Part shown: positions 23,724 to 32,601 of the stretch, one piece after another | Layout: each line of letters starts with the position of its first letter | Numbering within the stretch: position 1 is the first letter of the stretch | Assembly: GCF_016862435.1 (NCBI RefSeq) | Contig: NZ_BOMY01000020.1 | Coordinates: forward strand, 124,001-188,000 | Origin: Paractinoplanes tereljensis | GTDB taxonomy: Bacteria > Actinomycetota > Actinomycetes > Mycobacteriales > Micromonosporaceae | Length of the DNA stretch: 64,000 nt | Direction: 5' to 3' | Translations under genes and position numbers: made by a program | Notes under the pieces: model-generated | Told to the model about the DNA's origin: nothing | The model's input: only the letters and a program-made list of their open reading frames with translations | Databases searched by the model: none

Positions 23724-26700
23724 CTACCGCCTCGAACAAACTCCGGAGCACCTCCGGCGCGCTGCTACTCAGCCGGTCCAGCGGCAGGTCCTCCAGGAAC
23801 GTCTCGCACAACGCCGTGGCGATCAACCGCCGGGCTCGGTCCGGGTGGCTCGCGGCGACGCCGAACAGCGCGTACGCCCGGAATTGGGGTCTCCCGATGG
23901 ACAGCGCGAGCCGCCCGGCGCGATGGTGATCGCCGGCCCGGGCGAGGCCTTCGGCCAGCCGGCTCAGCACGTTGGCCTGGTCGTCCGGGTCGCGAATGTC
24001 CCGCGCGGCACGTTCGGCTCGGCCGAGGTCGCCCACCTCAACGAAGGTCAGCGCGATCCGGAAGGTGACCTGGGCCAGCAGGGGCGAAGGCGGCATGGTG
24101 CGGAGTACCTCCTCGGCGCGGGCGCCCTGGTTTGCCCCGGCGAACGCGATGGCCAGGTCGCCGAGCACCTTGAGCCCGCTCTCCGACGAGCCGATCACAT
24201 GGGCCGGGCGACCGGCCCGGCGGGCGAACTGCTCGGCGTCGTCGTGGTCACCGGCCTCGATGAGAGCGGCCACGATGCCGGCGATCGCTCTCTCCCGGTA
24301 GTTCTGGTCCCGGATGACCCGGACCAGCCGCTCGGCGCCCGGACTGTCGCCGATCCGCGCGAGCGCCCCCGCGAGCACGGTCAGCGCTCGCGCCCGGTCG
24401 CCCGCGTCGGCGATCGTGCGGGCCAGCATTCCGGCCTGGTCGACCGTCCGGCGGACCCGGTCCGGATCACCCGCCCGCGCGACGGCGACCGCGAGTCCGG
24501 CCAGCGCCTGCACGCCCTCCGATCGGCCGGGCGCCTCGTTCGCGATCCGTTCGGCCCGATCGAGCTCACCTGCCTCCAGGAGCGCCTCGGCCAGACCCTG
24601 CAGCACGCGTGACCGGGCGGCCGGGCCGAGGATTCCGGCCAGCCGCTCGGCCCGGTCGAGTTCGCCGGCCCGGACGAAGACCCGCGCAAGGTTGGTCGCC
24701 GACGCCACGTCGACGTCCCTGTCGCGCAGGCCGGTGGCCAGCCGCTCGGCCCGGTCATGGTCCCCGGCCCGGGCCAGGACCACCGCCAGCACCAGCAACG
24801 CCCGCCCCTGGTGGTACGGGTCGGTGATGGTGCGGGCCAGCCGTTCGGCGCGGTCCCCGTCGCCGGTCTGCGCGATGATCATCGCAACATCGCTCAGCGC
24901 CGGCGCCCGGTCCTCCCCGGTGAGACCGCCCGCGAGTTGTTCGGCCCGGTCGACGTCGCCGGCAACGGCCAGGGCGTTCGCCAGTCCCCGCACCACCCGG
25001 TCCGCGGGGTACGACCTGGTGGTGCCACGAGCGAGCCGTTCGGCCTCGGCCGCCATCCGGCGAGCCGTCCGGTCACCGTCGATGCCGAGCAGGGCGTGTG
25101 CGAGTCCGCTCAGCGCCTCGGCCTGGTCGCCGGGGTCCCCGACGATCCGGGCCAGCCGCTCGGCCCGTTCGTATTCACCGGCGACCGTGCAGGCTTGGGC
25201 GGCACCGCGCAGCGCAGCCGCCCGGTGATGCCGATCGGGAATGCCGGTCGCGAGTTGCTCGGCCCGGTCCCATTCGCCGGCCCGGGCCATCGCCACCGCG
25301 AGATCCTCCAGCACCGGCGCCGCGTCGGGCGGGTCGATGCTCAAGGCGAGCCGTTCGGCGCGGTCGAAATCGCCGGCCCGGGTGAGCGCCGCCGCGATGC
25401 CGCTCAGCTCGCGTCCCTCATGATTCCGCATGGTGCGGGCCAGCCGCTCGGCCCGGTCGTAGTCACCGGCCTCGGTGCAGACCGTGACCACCTCGCTCAG
25501 CGCCTGCATCTGGTCGTAGGGCGCGGCGATCGACCGGGCGATCGCGATGGCCCGGTCGTAGTCCCCGATCCGGGCGACAACGCCGACGATGATGGTCAGC
25601 CGGGCCCGGCTGAACCGGCCGGCGATCTGCCGGGAATGGCGTTCGGCGTCGTCGGCCGCCGCTCGGGCCCGGTCGGTCTCGCCGGTCCGGGCGAGGACTT
25701 CGGCGATCTCGATCTGCATCCGGACCCGGCTTTCCCGGTGGGCGATGGTGGGCGCGAGCCGGTTCACCTCGCCGGTGAGCCGCCGAGCCCGGCCGAGGTC
25801 GCCGATCTCGGCGGACACTCCCGCCAGCCGGGTCAGTGCCATCACATGCAGGTAGGGATCGGTGATGGACCGGGCGATCTGTTCGGCGCGATCACCGGCA
25901 CCCGCTTCGGCCAGCGCCTTGGCCACGCCGCCGAGAGCCTTCGCCTGCTGGTACGAACCGCTGATGGTGCGGGCGATCCGCTCCGCCCGATCGTGGTGGT
26001 CCGCGAGGGCATCCACGAGGTCGGTCAGGACTCCGGTCCGATCGCTCGGATCGCTCACCCCGTACGCGAACTCCTCAGCGCCGTCGCGATCGCCCGCCCG
26101 GGCGAGGGCGACCGCCAGGCCGCTCAAGGCCCGCTGATGGCGATGCGGCTCGACGTCGGCACCGACCACCCGCGCGGCGTGCGCGGCCAGCCGCCGGGCC
26201 CGGTCGTGGTGCCCGAGCCGGGCGAACTCCTCGGTGAGGCCGGCCAGTACCGCCGCGTCGTCCTCCACATCAGTGACCGCGTAGGCAACCTGCTCGGCGT
26301 CCCCCGCCACCCGCTCGGCGTCCCCGACCTCGGCCAGGGCCGCCGCGAGCCGGATCAGGGCCAGTGCCCGGGCCGCCGGCTCGGTGATCGCCCGGGCCAG
26401 TTGTTCGGCCCGGTCGGCCTGGCCGAGGCGGGCCCAGACGGCGGGCAGGCCGGGCGGGATCTCGCTGTTCCGGCTCGCGAGGCGGCCGCGGTGGAATGCC
26501 AGCCGGGCCAGTGCCGCGAGGTCGGGCGCGGGCGCGGCCAGGATCAGGTTCTGCGCCTTGGTGATCTCCACCAGGGCCGCGGTGTCCCCGCCGGACAGGT
26601 CGAGCATGCGGTCATGCCGGACCAGGTCGGTCACGCAGCCGACCGCCCGCGTGAGGTCGCCCGAGCCCAGCAGAAGATCGAAGTAGCCGCGCAGCAGGTA

Positions 26701-28176
26701 CTCCGGAGTGTCCGGCGGCCAGCCGCTCGCGCGGTAAAGACCGGCCCACTCGTGCAGCCGCTCCCGGTAGCGGCCCAGCTGCACCGGTCCGTACGCGCGA
26801 GCCGACTCCTGCTGGATCTCCTCATGGCCGAGCACGTACACCGGCGGCTGGGTGCCGGCCGCCCAGCGCCGGTCCCGGCTGGAGAAGCTGCGGCCGGCGA
26901 CCGTGGCCAGCAGCCGCTCGATGTCCCAGTCGGTCACCTCGTGCCCGGCCCGCTGGCTCAGCTCGGCCAGGTCCCGGCTGGCCAGGCCGCCGCCGGCCGC
27001 GGTGACCAGGCCCAGCACGTCCCGCTCGACCGCGGTGCCGTCGCGCAGCCGGGACAGGTCGGCGAGCATGTCGGCGTGGATCGTCGCCGCGTGCTCGGAA
27101 CCGCGCAGCATCCACCGGCGCTCGGGGTCGCGCAGCGGGTGCCCGGCCGGCACGTCGGCCGGCACCGGCGGGTCCGGGCGCCCGGCGACCACGACCCGCA
27201 TCCCGGCCGGCGGTTTCGCCGGCAGCAGCGCGGCGATGCTCCCGGCGTCCGGGCCGGTGGTGACCCCGCGGTCCTCGTCCAGGCCGTCGACGACGAGCAG
27301 CAGCCGCTGCCCGGCCCCGGCGCAGCGCGCGGCGGCCCGGTCGAGCAGCGACCAGTACAGCCGAGTCTGCGCCGCAGGCGTGAGGTAGGGCGGCACGGTG
27401 TGCCCGACCAGGGCCGCGAGCTGCTCGTTCACGGCTTCGACGTACGCCGCGCGGTCGCTGTTGCCGGCGTAGCGGGCGGTGACGAAGAACGACACGACCT
27501 GCACGCCGGCCGGCGGGTCGAGCACGAAGGTGGACATCAGCGCCGTCTTGCCGGTCCACGGCGCGGCCCGCCAGCACACGTACTCACCGGCGGCCGCGTC
27601 CGTGCAGAAAGCCGTCATCGCCGCGAGTTCGGCTTCGCGGCCGATCAGTTCCGGCGGCGCGATCTGCCGCACCTGCGCCAGGTAGTCCGGCGCGGCGAAC
27701 ACCACCGGCGCGACTGCGCCACCCGTTCCACCCGGAAAGGCGGGTGCGGTGAGCGGCTTGATGCGTTGTTGCGCCGCCGCGCGCACGGTGTCGAGTAGCA
27801 CCTGCTGGGCGGTCTCGTCCGGCATCCCGAACAGGTCGGCGTGCACGATGCCGGCCAGCAACCCGTCCACCACGCAGTCCTCGACCCGGATCGGGATGAG
27901 CCGCCCGGCCAGCCCCTGCGGGTCATGGCGAAACGCGGCCAGCCACTCGGCCTCGCCGAACTCCGAGTCGTTGAGGTAGGCGTCCGAGACGACCGCGATG
28001 GTGCGCTCGGCGAACCGGGTCCCCTGGTTCATCATCCGCAGCCAGTTCGACCCCGGCACCATGTCCCACGCCTGCAGCAGCACCGAGAAGCCGGCCTCTT
28101 CCAACTGCCAGCCGATCCACTCGGCCCACACCCGGTCAGCCTGGGTGTAGGACACGAAGAAGTCCCGGCGCTCCAC
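23689..28176 (-). CDS. TIR-STAND NTPase with long TPR-like array
   Basis: GTG 28176 (VERRDFFVSY) gives 1,495 residues; an upstream GTG at 28206 is possible. Residues 1-130 are a TIR domain: FFVSYTQADRVWAEW, and SEFGEAEWLAAF with the putative catalytic Glu for NAD cleavage. Residues about 180-500 form a STAND-type NTPase: ELIGRE, Walker A APWTGKTAL (about 205-213), Walker B RLLLVVDGLDED, then a winged-helix-like stretch. From about 580 to 1,480 run some twenty helical TPR-like repeats with the pattern AGDxDRAERLA. Such proteins are NLR-like sensors: the repeats bind a trigger, the NTPase oligomerises and TIR depletes NAD. An anti-phage role is an inference. It stands alone. Confidence 0.85.
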   Translation of the reverse strand: MERRDFFVSYTQADRVWAEWIGWQLEEAGFSVLLQAWDMVPGSNWLRMMNQGTRFAERTIAVVSDAYLNDSEFGEAEWLAAFRHDPQGLAGRLIPIRVEDCVVDGLLAGIVHADLFGMPDETAQQVLLDTVRAAAQQRIKPLTAPAFPGGTGGAVAPVVFAAPDYLAQVRQIAPPELIGREAELAAMTAFCTDAAAGEYVCWRAAPWTGKTALMSTFVLDPPAGVQVVSFFVTARYAGNSDRAAYVEAVNEQLAALVGHTVPPYLTPAAQTRLYWSLLDRAAARCAGAGQRLLLVVDGLDEDRGVTTGPDAGSIAALLPAKPPAGMRVVVAGRPDPPVPADVPAGHPLRDPERRWMLRGSEHAATIHADMLADLSRLRDGTAVERDVLGLVTAAGGGLASRDLAELSQRAGHEVTDWDIERLLATVAGRSFSSRDRRWAAGTQPPVYVLGHEEIQQESARAYGPVQLGRYRERLHEWAGLYRASGWPPDTPEYLLRGYFDLLLGSGDLTRAVGCVTDLVRHDRMLDLSGGDTAALVEITKAQNLILAAPAPDLAALARLAFHRGRLASRNSEIPPGLPAVWARLGQADRAEQLARAITEPAARALALIRLAAALAEVGDAERVAGDAEQVAYAVTDVEDDAAVLAGLTEEFARLGHHDRARRLAAHAARVVGADVEPHRHQRALSGLAVALARAGDRDGAEEFAYGVSDPSDRTGVLTDLVDALADHHDRAERIARTISGSYQQAKALGGVAKALAEAGAGDRAEQIARSITDPYLHVMALTRLAGVSAEIGDLGRARRLTGEVNRLAPTIAHRESRVRMQIEIAEVLARTGETDRARAAADDAERHSRQIAGRFSRARLTIIVGVVARIGDYDRAIAIARSIAAPYDQMQALSEVVTVCTEAGDYDRAERLARTMRNHEGRELSGIAAALTRAGDFDRAERLALSIDPPDAAPVLEDLAVAMARAGEWDRAEQLATGIPDRHHRAAALRGAAQACTVAGEYERAERLARIVGDPGDQAEALSGLAHALLGIDGDRTARRMAAEAERLARGTTRSYPADRVVRGLANALAVAGDVDRAEQLAGGLTGEDRAPALSDVAMIIAQTGDGDRAERLARTITDPYHQGRALLVLAVVLARAGDHDRAERLATGLRDRDVDVASATNLARVFVRAGELDRAERLAGILGPAARSRVLQGLAEALLEAGELDRAERIANEAPGRSEGVQALAGLAVAVARAGDPDRVRRTVDQAGMLARTIADAGDRARALTVLAGALARIGDSPGAERLVRVIRDQNYRERAIAGIVAALIEAGDHDDAEQFARRAGRPAHVIGSSESGLKVLGDLAIAFAGANQGARAEEVLRTMPPSPLLAQVTFRIALTFVEVGDLGRAERAARDIRDPDDQANVLSRLAEGLARAGDHHRAGRLALSIGRPQFRAYALFGVAASHPDRARRLIATALCETFLEDLPLDRLSSSAPEVLRSLFEAVVSRPVSPDPPR

Positions 28177-28209
28177 AGTCGATAGCGTCTCACCGCGGGC
28201 GAACACAGC

Positions 28210-28233
28210 GAAGCCGCCCCGGAGGGCGGCTTC
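28210..28233 (-). terminator. Terminator of DoxX-like copy 1
   Basis: GAAGCCGCC (28210-28218) pairs with GGCGGCTTC (28225-28233) around a 6-nt loop. It follows the stop of the leftward DoxX-like gene. The same hairpin sequence follows the second copy at 41365-41388, so it is part of the duplicated unit. Confidence 0.75.
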
Positions 28234-28244
28234 GGATATTCAGT

Positions 28245-28793
28245 TCAGATGAGCCAGCGGTTCTTCTGCACGATCGGGAGCTTGGCCCATATCTTGCCGA
28301 GGCCCCAGGTCTGTCCGGCGTAGGTGAGAGCGAAGACGATCGCGGCCAGCGCGTAGACGACGTGGTAGTCGACGATCGGGTTCGAGCTACCCGAAGCCAG
28401 AGGCCACTCGGCCAGCCACATCATCGCCATGATCGCGGTGCCGGCTCCAGCGGCGACCCGCAGGCCGATGCCGAGGATGAGGGCGAGGCCGACGCCGAGC
28501 ATGCCGAGCATGAACAGCCAGTTGGCCCAGCCGGCGCCGGCGATGTTGTGGAAGAAGCTCTGGAAGGGCCCGACCTCGACGCTGGCGAGGAAGCCCTTGG
28601 TCGGGGACCCGCCGTTGATCCAGGCTTTGGCCGAGGGGGTGCTGAACCCGAAGCCGAAGGTCTTGTCGAGGAAGGCCCAGAGGAAGACGAAGCCGGTGGC
28701 GACCCGCAGGACGGCGAGCGTGCGAGCGGCGGGCTTGGTGAGGATGGCGCCCGGAGCTTCAACAGTCTCAAGGCGGTGCGCGGTGGTGGTCAT
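28245..28793 (-). CDS. DoxX-like membrane protein, copy 1
   Basis: ATG 28793 behind GGAGG gives 182 residues. Four hydrophobic segments (about 30-50, 90-115, 118-140, 150-172) and the TLAVLRVATGFVFLWAFLDK start fit the DoxX/DoxD-like quinone-associated membrane family. The protein is identical, residue for residue, to the one encoded at 40803-41351, although about 19 codons differ. A DosR/DevR-like box lies 87 bp upstream, which suggests induction by low oxygen or redox stress. The exact role of such proteins in actinomycetes is not settled. Confidence 0.85.
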   Translation of the reverse strand: MTTTAHRLETVEAPGAILTKPAARTLAVLRVATGFVFLWAFLDKTFGFGFSTPSAKAWINGGSPTKGFLASVEVGPFQSFFHNIAGAGWANWLFMLGMLGVGLALILGIGLRVAAGAGTAIMAMMWLAEWPLASGSSNPIVDYHVVYALAAIVFALTYAGQTWGLGKIWAKLPIVQKNRWLI

Positions 28794-28879
28794 CGTTGCC
28801 TCCGGGGTCTCTTTATCTCTCACCACTGAGATTCCTCTGCGGCGAGAGACAAGACCCGGGCTGAAATTCCTGAAACGGC

Positions 28880-28893
28880 GGGACCAAAGTCCC
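28880..28893 (-). promoter_or_regulatory. DosR/DevR-like box upstream of DoxX-like copy 1
   Basis: Read on the minus strand the site is GGGACTTTGGTCCC, with inverted arms GGGAC/GTCCC. It fits the core of the mycobacterial DosR and Streptomyces DevR motif (GGGACTttnGTCCC-type). It lies between the aldehyde dehydrogenase stop and the DoxX-like gene. The same 14 bases occur at 40703-40716 before the second copy. Confidence 0.7.
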
Positions 28894-28897
28894 GTGC

Positions 28898-30361
28898 TCA
28901 GAACGGGAAGGCCGCCGGCTGGCTGCGCATCGTCACCCAGCGGGTTTCGGTGAAGGCGTCGATGTTCGCCTCGGCGCCGCCGAAGCGGGAGCCGGTGCCG
29001 GAGGCCCCGGTGCCACCGAACGGGGCGTTGGCCTCGTCGTTCACCGTCTGGTCGTTGATGTGCACGATGCCGGTGGGGATCCGGTCGGCCAGTTCGAAGC
29101 CGCGCATCGCGTCGCGGGTGACGATGCCCAGGGACAGGCCGTACTCGGTGTCGGTGGCCAGCGCGATCGCCTCGTCGATGGTGCCGAAGCGGGCCACCGG
29201 GGCGACCGGGCCGAAGATCTCCCGGGCGAACGCGGGCGTCGACGCGGTGACGCCGGCCAGCACCGTGGGGCGGTAGAAGAGACGATCAAATTCGCCTCCG
29301 GCCGCCAGCCGTACGCCGTCGCCGACGCTTGCCGTCACGATGTCGTGGATCTTGTCGCGCTGGCCGGCGTCGATCACCGGGCCGAGTGCGACCTGCTCGC
29401 GGGCCGGGTCGCCGACCGGCAGTTTCGCCGCCTTGTCGGCCAGCCGTTCGACGAAGTCGTCGTAGATGCGCTCGTGCACCAGGTGCCGGCCGGTGGTCAT
29501 GCAGATCTGGCCCTGGTGGAAGAAACTTCCCCAGGCGGCCAGGTTGACCGCGGCGTCCACGTCGGCGTCGTCCAGCACCAGCAGCGCCGAGTTGCCGCCC
29601 AGCTCCAGGTGGGCGCGCTTGAGGTGACTGCCGGCGATCGCGCCGACCCGGCGGCCCGCCTCGGTGGAACCGGTGAACGAGATGACACCGACCCGCGGGT
29701 CGGTCACCAGGGCCTCGCCGACGTCGGCGAGGCCCGGCAGGACCTGCAACAACCCGTCCGGCAGGCCGGCCTCCTGGAAGATCCGGGCCAGGATCAGACC
29801 GCCGGTCACGGCCGTCCGGGGATCGGGCTTGAGGAGTACGGCGTTGCCGAGCGCCAGAGCCGGGGCGACCGAGCGGATGCCCAGGATGATCGGCACGTTG
29901 AACGGCGAGATCACCCCGACCACCCCGACCGGGTAACGGCGGGTCAGCGACAGCCGCGGTTCCTCGCTCGGCACCAGCGTGCCGTAGGGGCGGCTGGGCA
30001 GCGCGGCGGCCTCCCAGCACTCCTGCTCGGCCACGTGCACGGCGAAGCCGGCCATCCCGGGGATCGCGCCGACCTCGCGCACGTTCCACCAGGTGATCTC
30101 CTCGGCGTGCTCGGCCCACAGCTGGGCGGCGCGCCGCAGGACGGCCGCGCGGGCACTGTGCGGCTGGGCGGCCCAGTCCTTCTGCGCGGCCGCGGCGGCC
30201 TTGGCGGCGTGCGCCACATCGGCCGGGGTGGCCAGCGCGAACTCGCCGAGACTGTCGCCGGTGGCGGGCTCGACGACCTGCATGGTGGCACCGCTTCCGG
30301 GGCGCCAGGAGCCGTTCTCGAAGATCAGGTTTTGCCAGTTGGCGGGGTCCAGCAGGGCCAT
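28898..30361 (-). CDS. Aldehyde dehydrogenase, benzaldehyde/vanillin type
   Basis: ATG 30361 behind GGGAGG gives 487 residues. Motifs: VGVISPFNVPI, the NAD-binding ISFTGSTEAGRRVG, HLELGGNSALLVL with the general-base Glu, and FHQGQICMTTGR with the catalytic Cys. The C-terminal HINDQTVNDEANAPFGGTG is typical of benzaldehyde, salicylaldehyde and vanillin dehydrogenases. The reaction is NAD(P)-dependent oxidation of an aromatic aldehyde to the acid. The IclR gene lies 63 bp upstream on the same strand, and an ABC importer operon is divergent, which suggests uptake and oxidation of an aromatic or related compound. Confidence 0.85.
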   Translation of the reverse strand: MALLDPANWQNLIFENGSWRPGSGATMQVVEPATGDSLGEFALATPADVAHAAKAAAAAQKDWAAQPHSARAAVLRRAAQLWAEHAEEITWWNVREVGAIPGMAGFAVHVAEQECWEAAALPSRPYGTLVPSEEPRLSLTRRYPVGVVGVISPFNVPIILGIRSVAPALALGNAVLLKPDPRTAVTGGLILARIFQEAGLPDGLLQVLPGLADVGEALVTDPRVGVISFTGSTEAGRRVGAIAGSHLKRAHLELGGNSALLVLDDADVDAAVNLAAWGSFFHQGQICMTTGRHLVHERIYDDFVERLADKAAKLPVGDPAREQVALGPVIDAGQRDKIHDIVTASVGDGVRLAAGGEFDRLFYRPTVLAGVTASTPAFAREIFGPVAPVARFGTIDEAIALATDTEYGLSLGIVTRDAMRGFELADRIPTGIVHINDQTVNDEANAPFGGTGASGTGSRFGGAEANIDAFTETRWVTMRSQPAAFPF

Positions 30362-30424
30362 CGTTGGCCTCCCTTCGAGTGGGCTGACCATAGGCCGGGA
30401 TGTCGCGCCGATCAACACGCTGTT

Positions 30425-31219
30425 TCAGATGTTCGAACGGTAACCCAGTTGATGGGATATCTCGGCCGCGGTCCGCCGGAGCGGTCCGCCGAGCCGGTTG
30501 ATCACCGGCTCGACCGAGGTGGTCCAGGTGGTCAGGTGGGCGGCCACGTTCACGGCCGCGACCACCTGGCCGGACCGGTCCCGGATCGGGGCGGCGATCG
30601 ACCGCAGCCCCGGAGCCAGTTCCTCGTCGTTGACGGCGATCCCGGCCTGGCGCACCTTCGCCAGGGCGGCGACCAGCTGTTCCCGTACGGTGATCGTCTT
30701 CGGCCCGCGCCGGGCCAGGTCCATCCGGTCCAGCAGTGGCCGCAGGACCACCGGGTCGCGGTAGGCGAGCAGGACCTTCCCCATCGACGTGCAGTAGGCC
30801 GGCAGCCGCGAGCCGACGTGCAGGTTGAGATCGACGGCCAGCCCGGCCGCGCGCCGGCTGCGGCGCCGCTCGACGTAGACGATGTCGGCCCCGTCCAGCA
30901 CCGCCATGCTGGCCGCGCAGCCGGTCTCGTCGGAGAGCGTCTGCAGATGCGCGGCCGCCACCCCGGTGATCTCCATCGAGCTGATCGCGGCGAACCCGAG
31001 GTCGACCACCCGCGGGCCGAGCGAGTACTTCCGGGTGTCCGGGTCCTGCTGCAGGAAACCCAGGCTGGCCAGCGTGGCCACGTAGCGGTGGGTGGTGCTG
31101 CGGTTGAGCTCGACCGCCCGGGACAGCTCGGCGATGCCCAGGACCGGCCCGTTCTCGGCGAACTCGGTGAGGATGCGCAGGCCGCGTTCGAGCGACTGGG
31201 AGAACGAGGGGGCCGTCAT
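30425..31219 (-). CDS. IclR-family transcriptional regulator
   Basis: ATG 31219 gives 264 residues. The N-terminal winged helix reads SLERGLRILTEFAENGPVLG, IAELSRAVELNRSTTHRYVA and SLGFLQQDPDTRKYSLG. The ligand domain has GCAASMAVLDGADIVYVERR and LPAYCTSMGKVLLAY, with a Cys in the IclR effector loop. IclR proteins often control aromatic catabolism genes. It is divergent from the ABC importer genes and upstream of the aldehyde dehydrogenase, so it probably controls both directions from the 107-bp gap. Confidence 0.9.
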   Translation of the reverse strand: MTAPSFSQSLERGLRILTEFAENGPVLGIAELSRAVELNRSTTHRYVATLASLGFLQQDPDTRKYSLGPRVVDLGFAAISSMEITGVAAAHLQTLSDETGCAASMAVLDGADIVYVERRRSRRAAGLAVDLNLHVGSRLPAYCTSMGKVLLAYRDPVVLRPLLDRMDLARRGPKTITVREQLVAALAKVRQAGIAVNDEELAPGLRSIAAPIRDRSGQVVAAVNVAAHLTTWTTSVEPVINRLGGPLRRTAAEISHQLGYRSNI

Positions 31220-31242
31220 GCCGTCGCACTGTATCAACTGGC

Positions 31243-31259
31243 GTTCCGGATATTCGAAC
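31243..31259. promoter_or_regulatory. Imperfect palindrome in the IclR-ABC importer gap
   Basis: GTTCCGGATATTCGAAC is an interrupted inverted repeat with outer arms GTTC/GAAC and a central ATAT. It lies between the divergent IclR and substrate-binding protein genes, 24 bp from the IclR start. A perfect GTTCGAAC also occurs near the IclR stop (about 30429-30436), upstream of the aldehyde dehydrogenase gene. Confidence 0.4.
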
Positions 31260-31326
31260 ACTCGATTGACTGTGACCTGGAGCACTCCTAACTTCCTCGG
31301 CACCAGTCCACGCCGGGAGGCAATCC

Positions 31327-32601
31327 ATGGACGTCAGTAAGACTGGAACATCCCGCCGCGATCTCCTCCGCGGAGTCTCGTTGGCGGCCGCCACTCCGCT
31401 GCTCGCCGCGTGCGGCGGGCTCGGCTCGTCGAAAAGCACCGACACCACCAGGAAAACGATAAAAATCGGCTTCGTCAGCCCGCGGACCGGAGCCACCGCC
31501 GGCTTCGGCGAGCCCGACGCGTACGTGCTGGAGCTGGCCCGGAAAGCGTTCGGCAGTGACGTGCAGATCCTCGACCGGGACAGCCAGTCCAACCCGCAGC
31601 GTTCCGCCCAGGTCGCCAACGATCTGATCAACGGCGACCAGGTCGACCTGATGCTCACCACCAGCACGCCGGAGACGGTCAACCCGGTCAGCGACGCCTG
31701 CGAGGCGGCCGGCGTCCCTTGTGTCTCCACCGTCGTCCCGTGGGAGGCCTGGTACTTCGGCCGCGGCGCCAAACCGGACGACAAGCAGGCCTACAAGTTC
31801 ACGTACCACTTCTGCTTCGGGGTCGAGCAGTTCCACAACATGTACACCCACGAATGGCCGCAGGTAGCGACGAACAAGAAGGTCGGCGTGATGTGGCCGA
31901 ACGACTCGGACGGCAACGCCATCCGGGCCGCGCTCGGGCCGCTGCTCAAGCAGTCCGGCTACACGATCGTCGACCCCGGCGCCTACACCGACGGCACCAA
32001 CGACTTCTCCGCGCAGATCGCCCGCTTCAAGGCGGAGAAGTGCGAAATCTTCAATACGTTCCCGATCCCGCCGGACTTCGCGACGTTCTGGCGGCAGGCC
32101 GCCCAGCAGGGTTACCGGCCGAAAATCTGCCAGGTGGCGAAGACCGGCCTGTTCCCGTCCCAGGTGGAGGCGCTCGGCGACATCGGCGTCGACATCGCCG
32201 GCGGCGCGTACTGGGCGCCGACCTACCCCTACAAGTCGTCGCTGACCGGGGTCACCAGCCAGGCTCTCGGCGACGGCTACCAGGCCGCCGGCAAGCAGTG
32301 GAACCAGCAGCTCGGGCCGAGCCTCGCGCTGTTCGACGTGGCCGCCGCCGCGCTCAAGGCCGCCGACCCGAAGGACAAGCAGGCCCTGGCCAAGGCGATC
32401 GGCAGCCTCGACGTGGAGACCCCGATCGGCCGCCTGCAGTGGGGCAAGGGCCCGAACGCCAACGTGGTCGCCACCCCGATCCTCGGCGGCCAGTGGATCA
32501 AAGCCACCGACAGCCGCTACAAGGTCGAGTTCGTGCTCGTGGAGAACTCCTCCGACCCGAACGTGCCGGTCGCCGCCAAGCTGCGGGAGTACCGCGGGTG
32601 A
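31327..32601 (+). CDS. Branched-chain-type ABC transporter substrate-binding lipoprotein
   Basis: ATG 31327 behind GGGAGG gives 424 residues. The N-terminus carries a twin-Arg motif (SRRDLLRG) and a lipobox-like LLAAC, so the protein is probably Tat-exported and lipid-anchored. The rest is a Leu/Ile/Val-binding-type fold: IKIGFVSPRTGATAGFGEP, AQVANDLINGDQVDLMLTT, and VGVMWPNDSDGN. The substrate is not necessarily an amino acid; homologues bind aromatic acids or amides. It is the first gene of a run with two ATPases and two permeases, divergent from IclR. Confidence 0.88.
   Translation: MDVSKTGTSRRDLLRGVSLAAATPLLAACGGLGSSKSTDTTRKTIKIGFVSPRTGATAGFGEPDAYVLELARKAFGSDVQILDRDSQSNPQRSAQVANDLINGDQVDLMLTTSTPETVNPVSDACEAAGVPCVSTVVPWEAWYFGRGAKPDDKQAYKFTYHFCFGVEQFHNMYTHEWPQVATNKKVGVMWPNDSDGNAIRAALGPLLKQSGYTIVDPGAYTDGTNDFSAQIARFKAEKCEIFNTFPIPPDFATFWRQAAQQGYRPKICQVAKTGLFPSQVEALGDIGVDIAGGAYWAPTYPYKSSLTGVTSQALGDGYQAAGKQWNQQLGPSLALFDVAAAALKAADPKDKQALAKAIGSLDVETPIGRLQWGKGPNANVVATPILGGQWIKATDSRYKVEFVLVENSSDPNVPVAAKLREYRG

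Noticed and set aside
24757..27798. Very long open frame (over 1,000 codons) opposite the TIR-STAND gene
   Set aside because: It is the GC-skewed antisense of a clear coding gene; it is rich in Gly, Arg and Pro and shows no domain.
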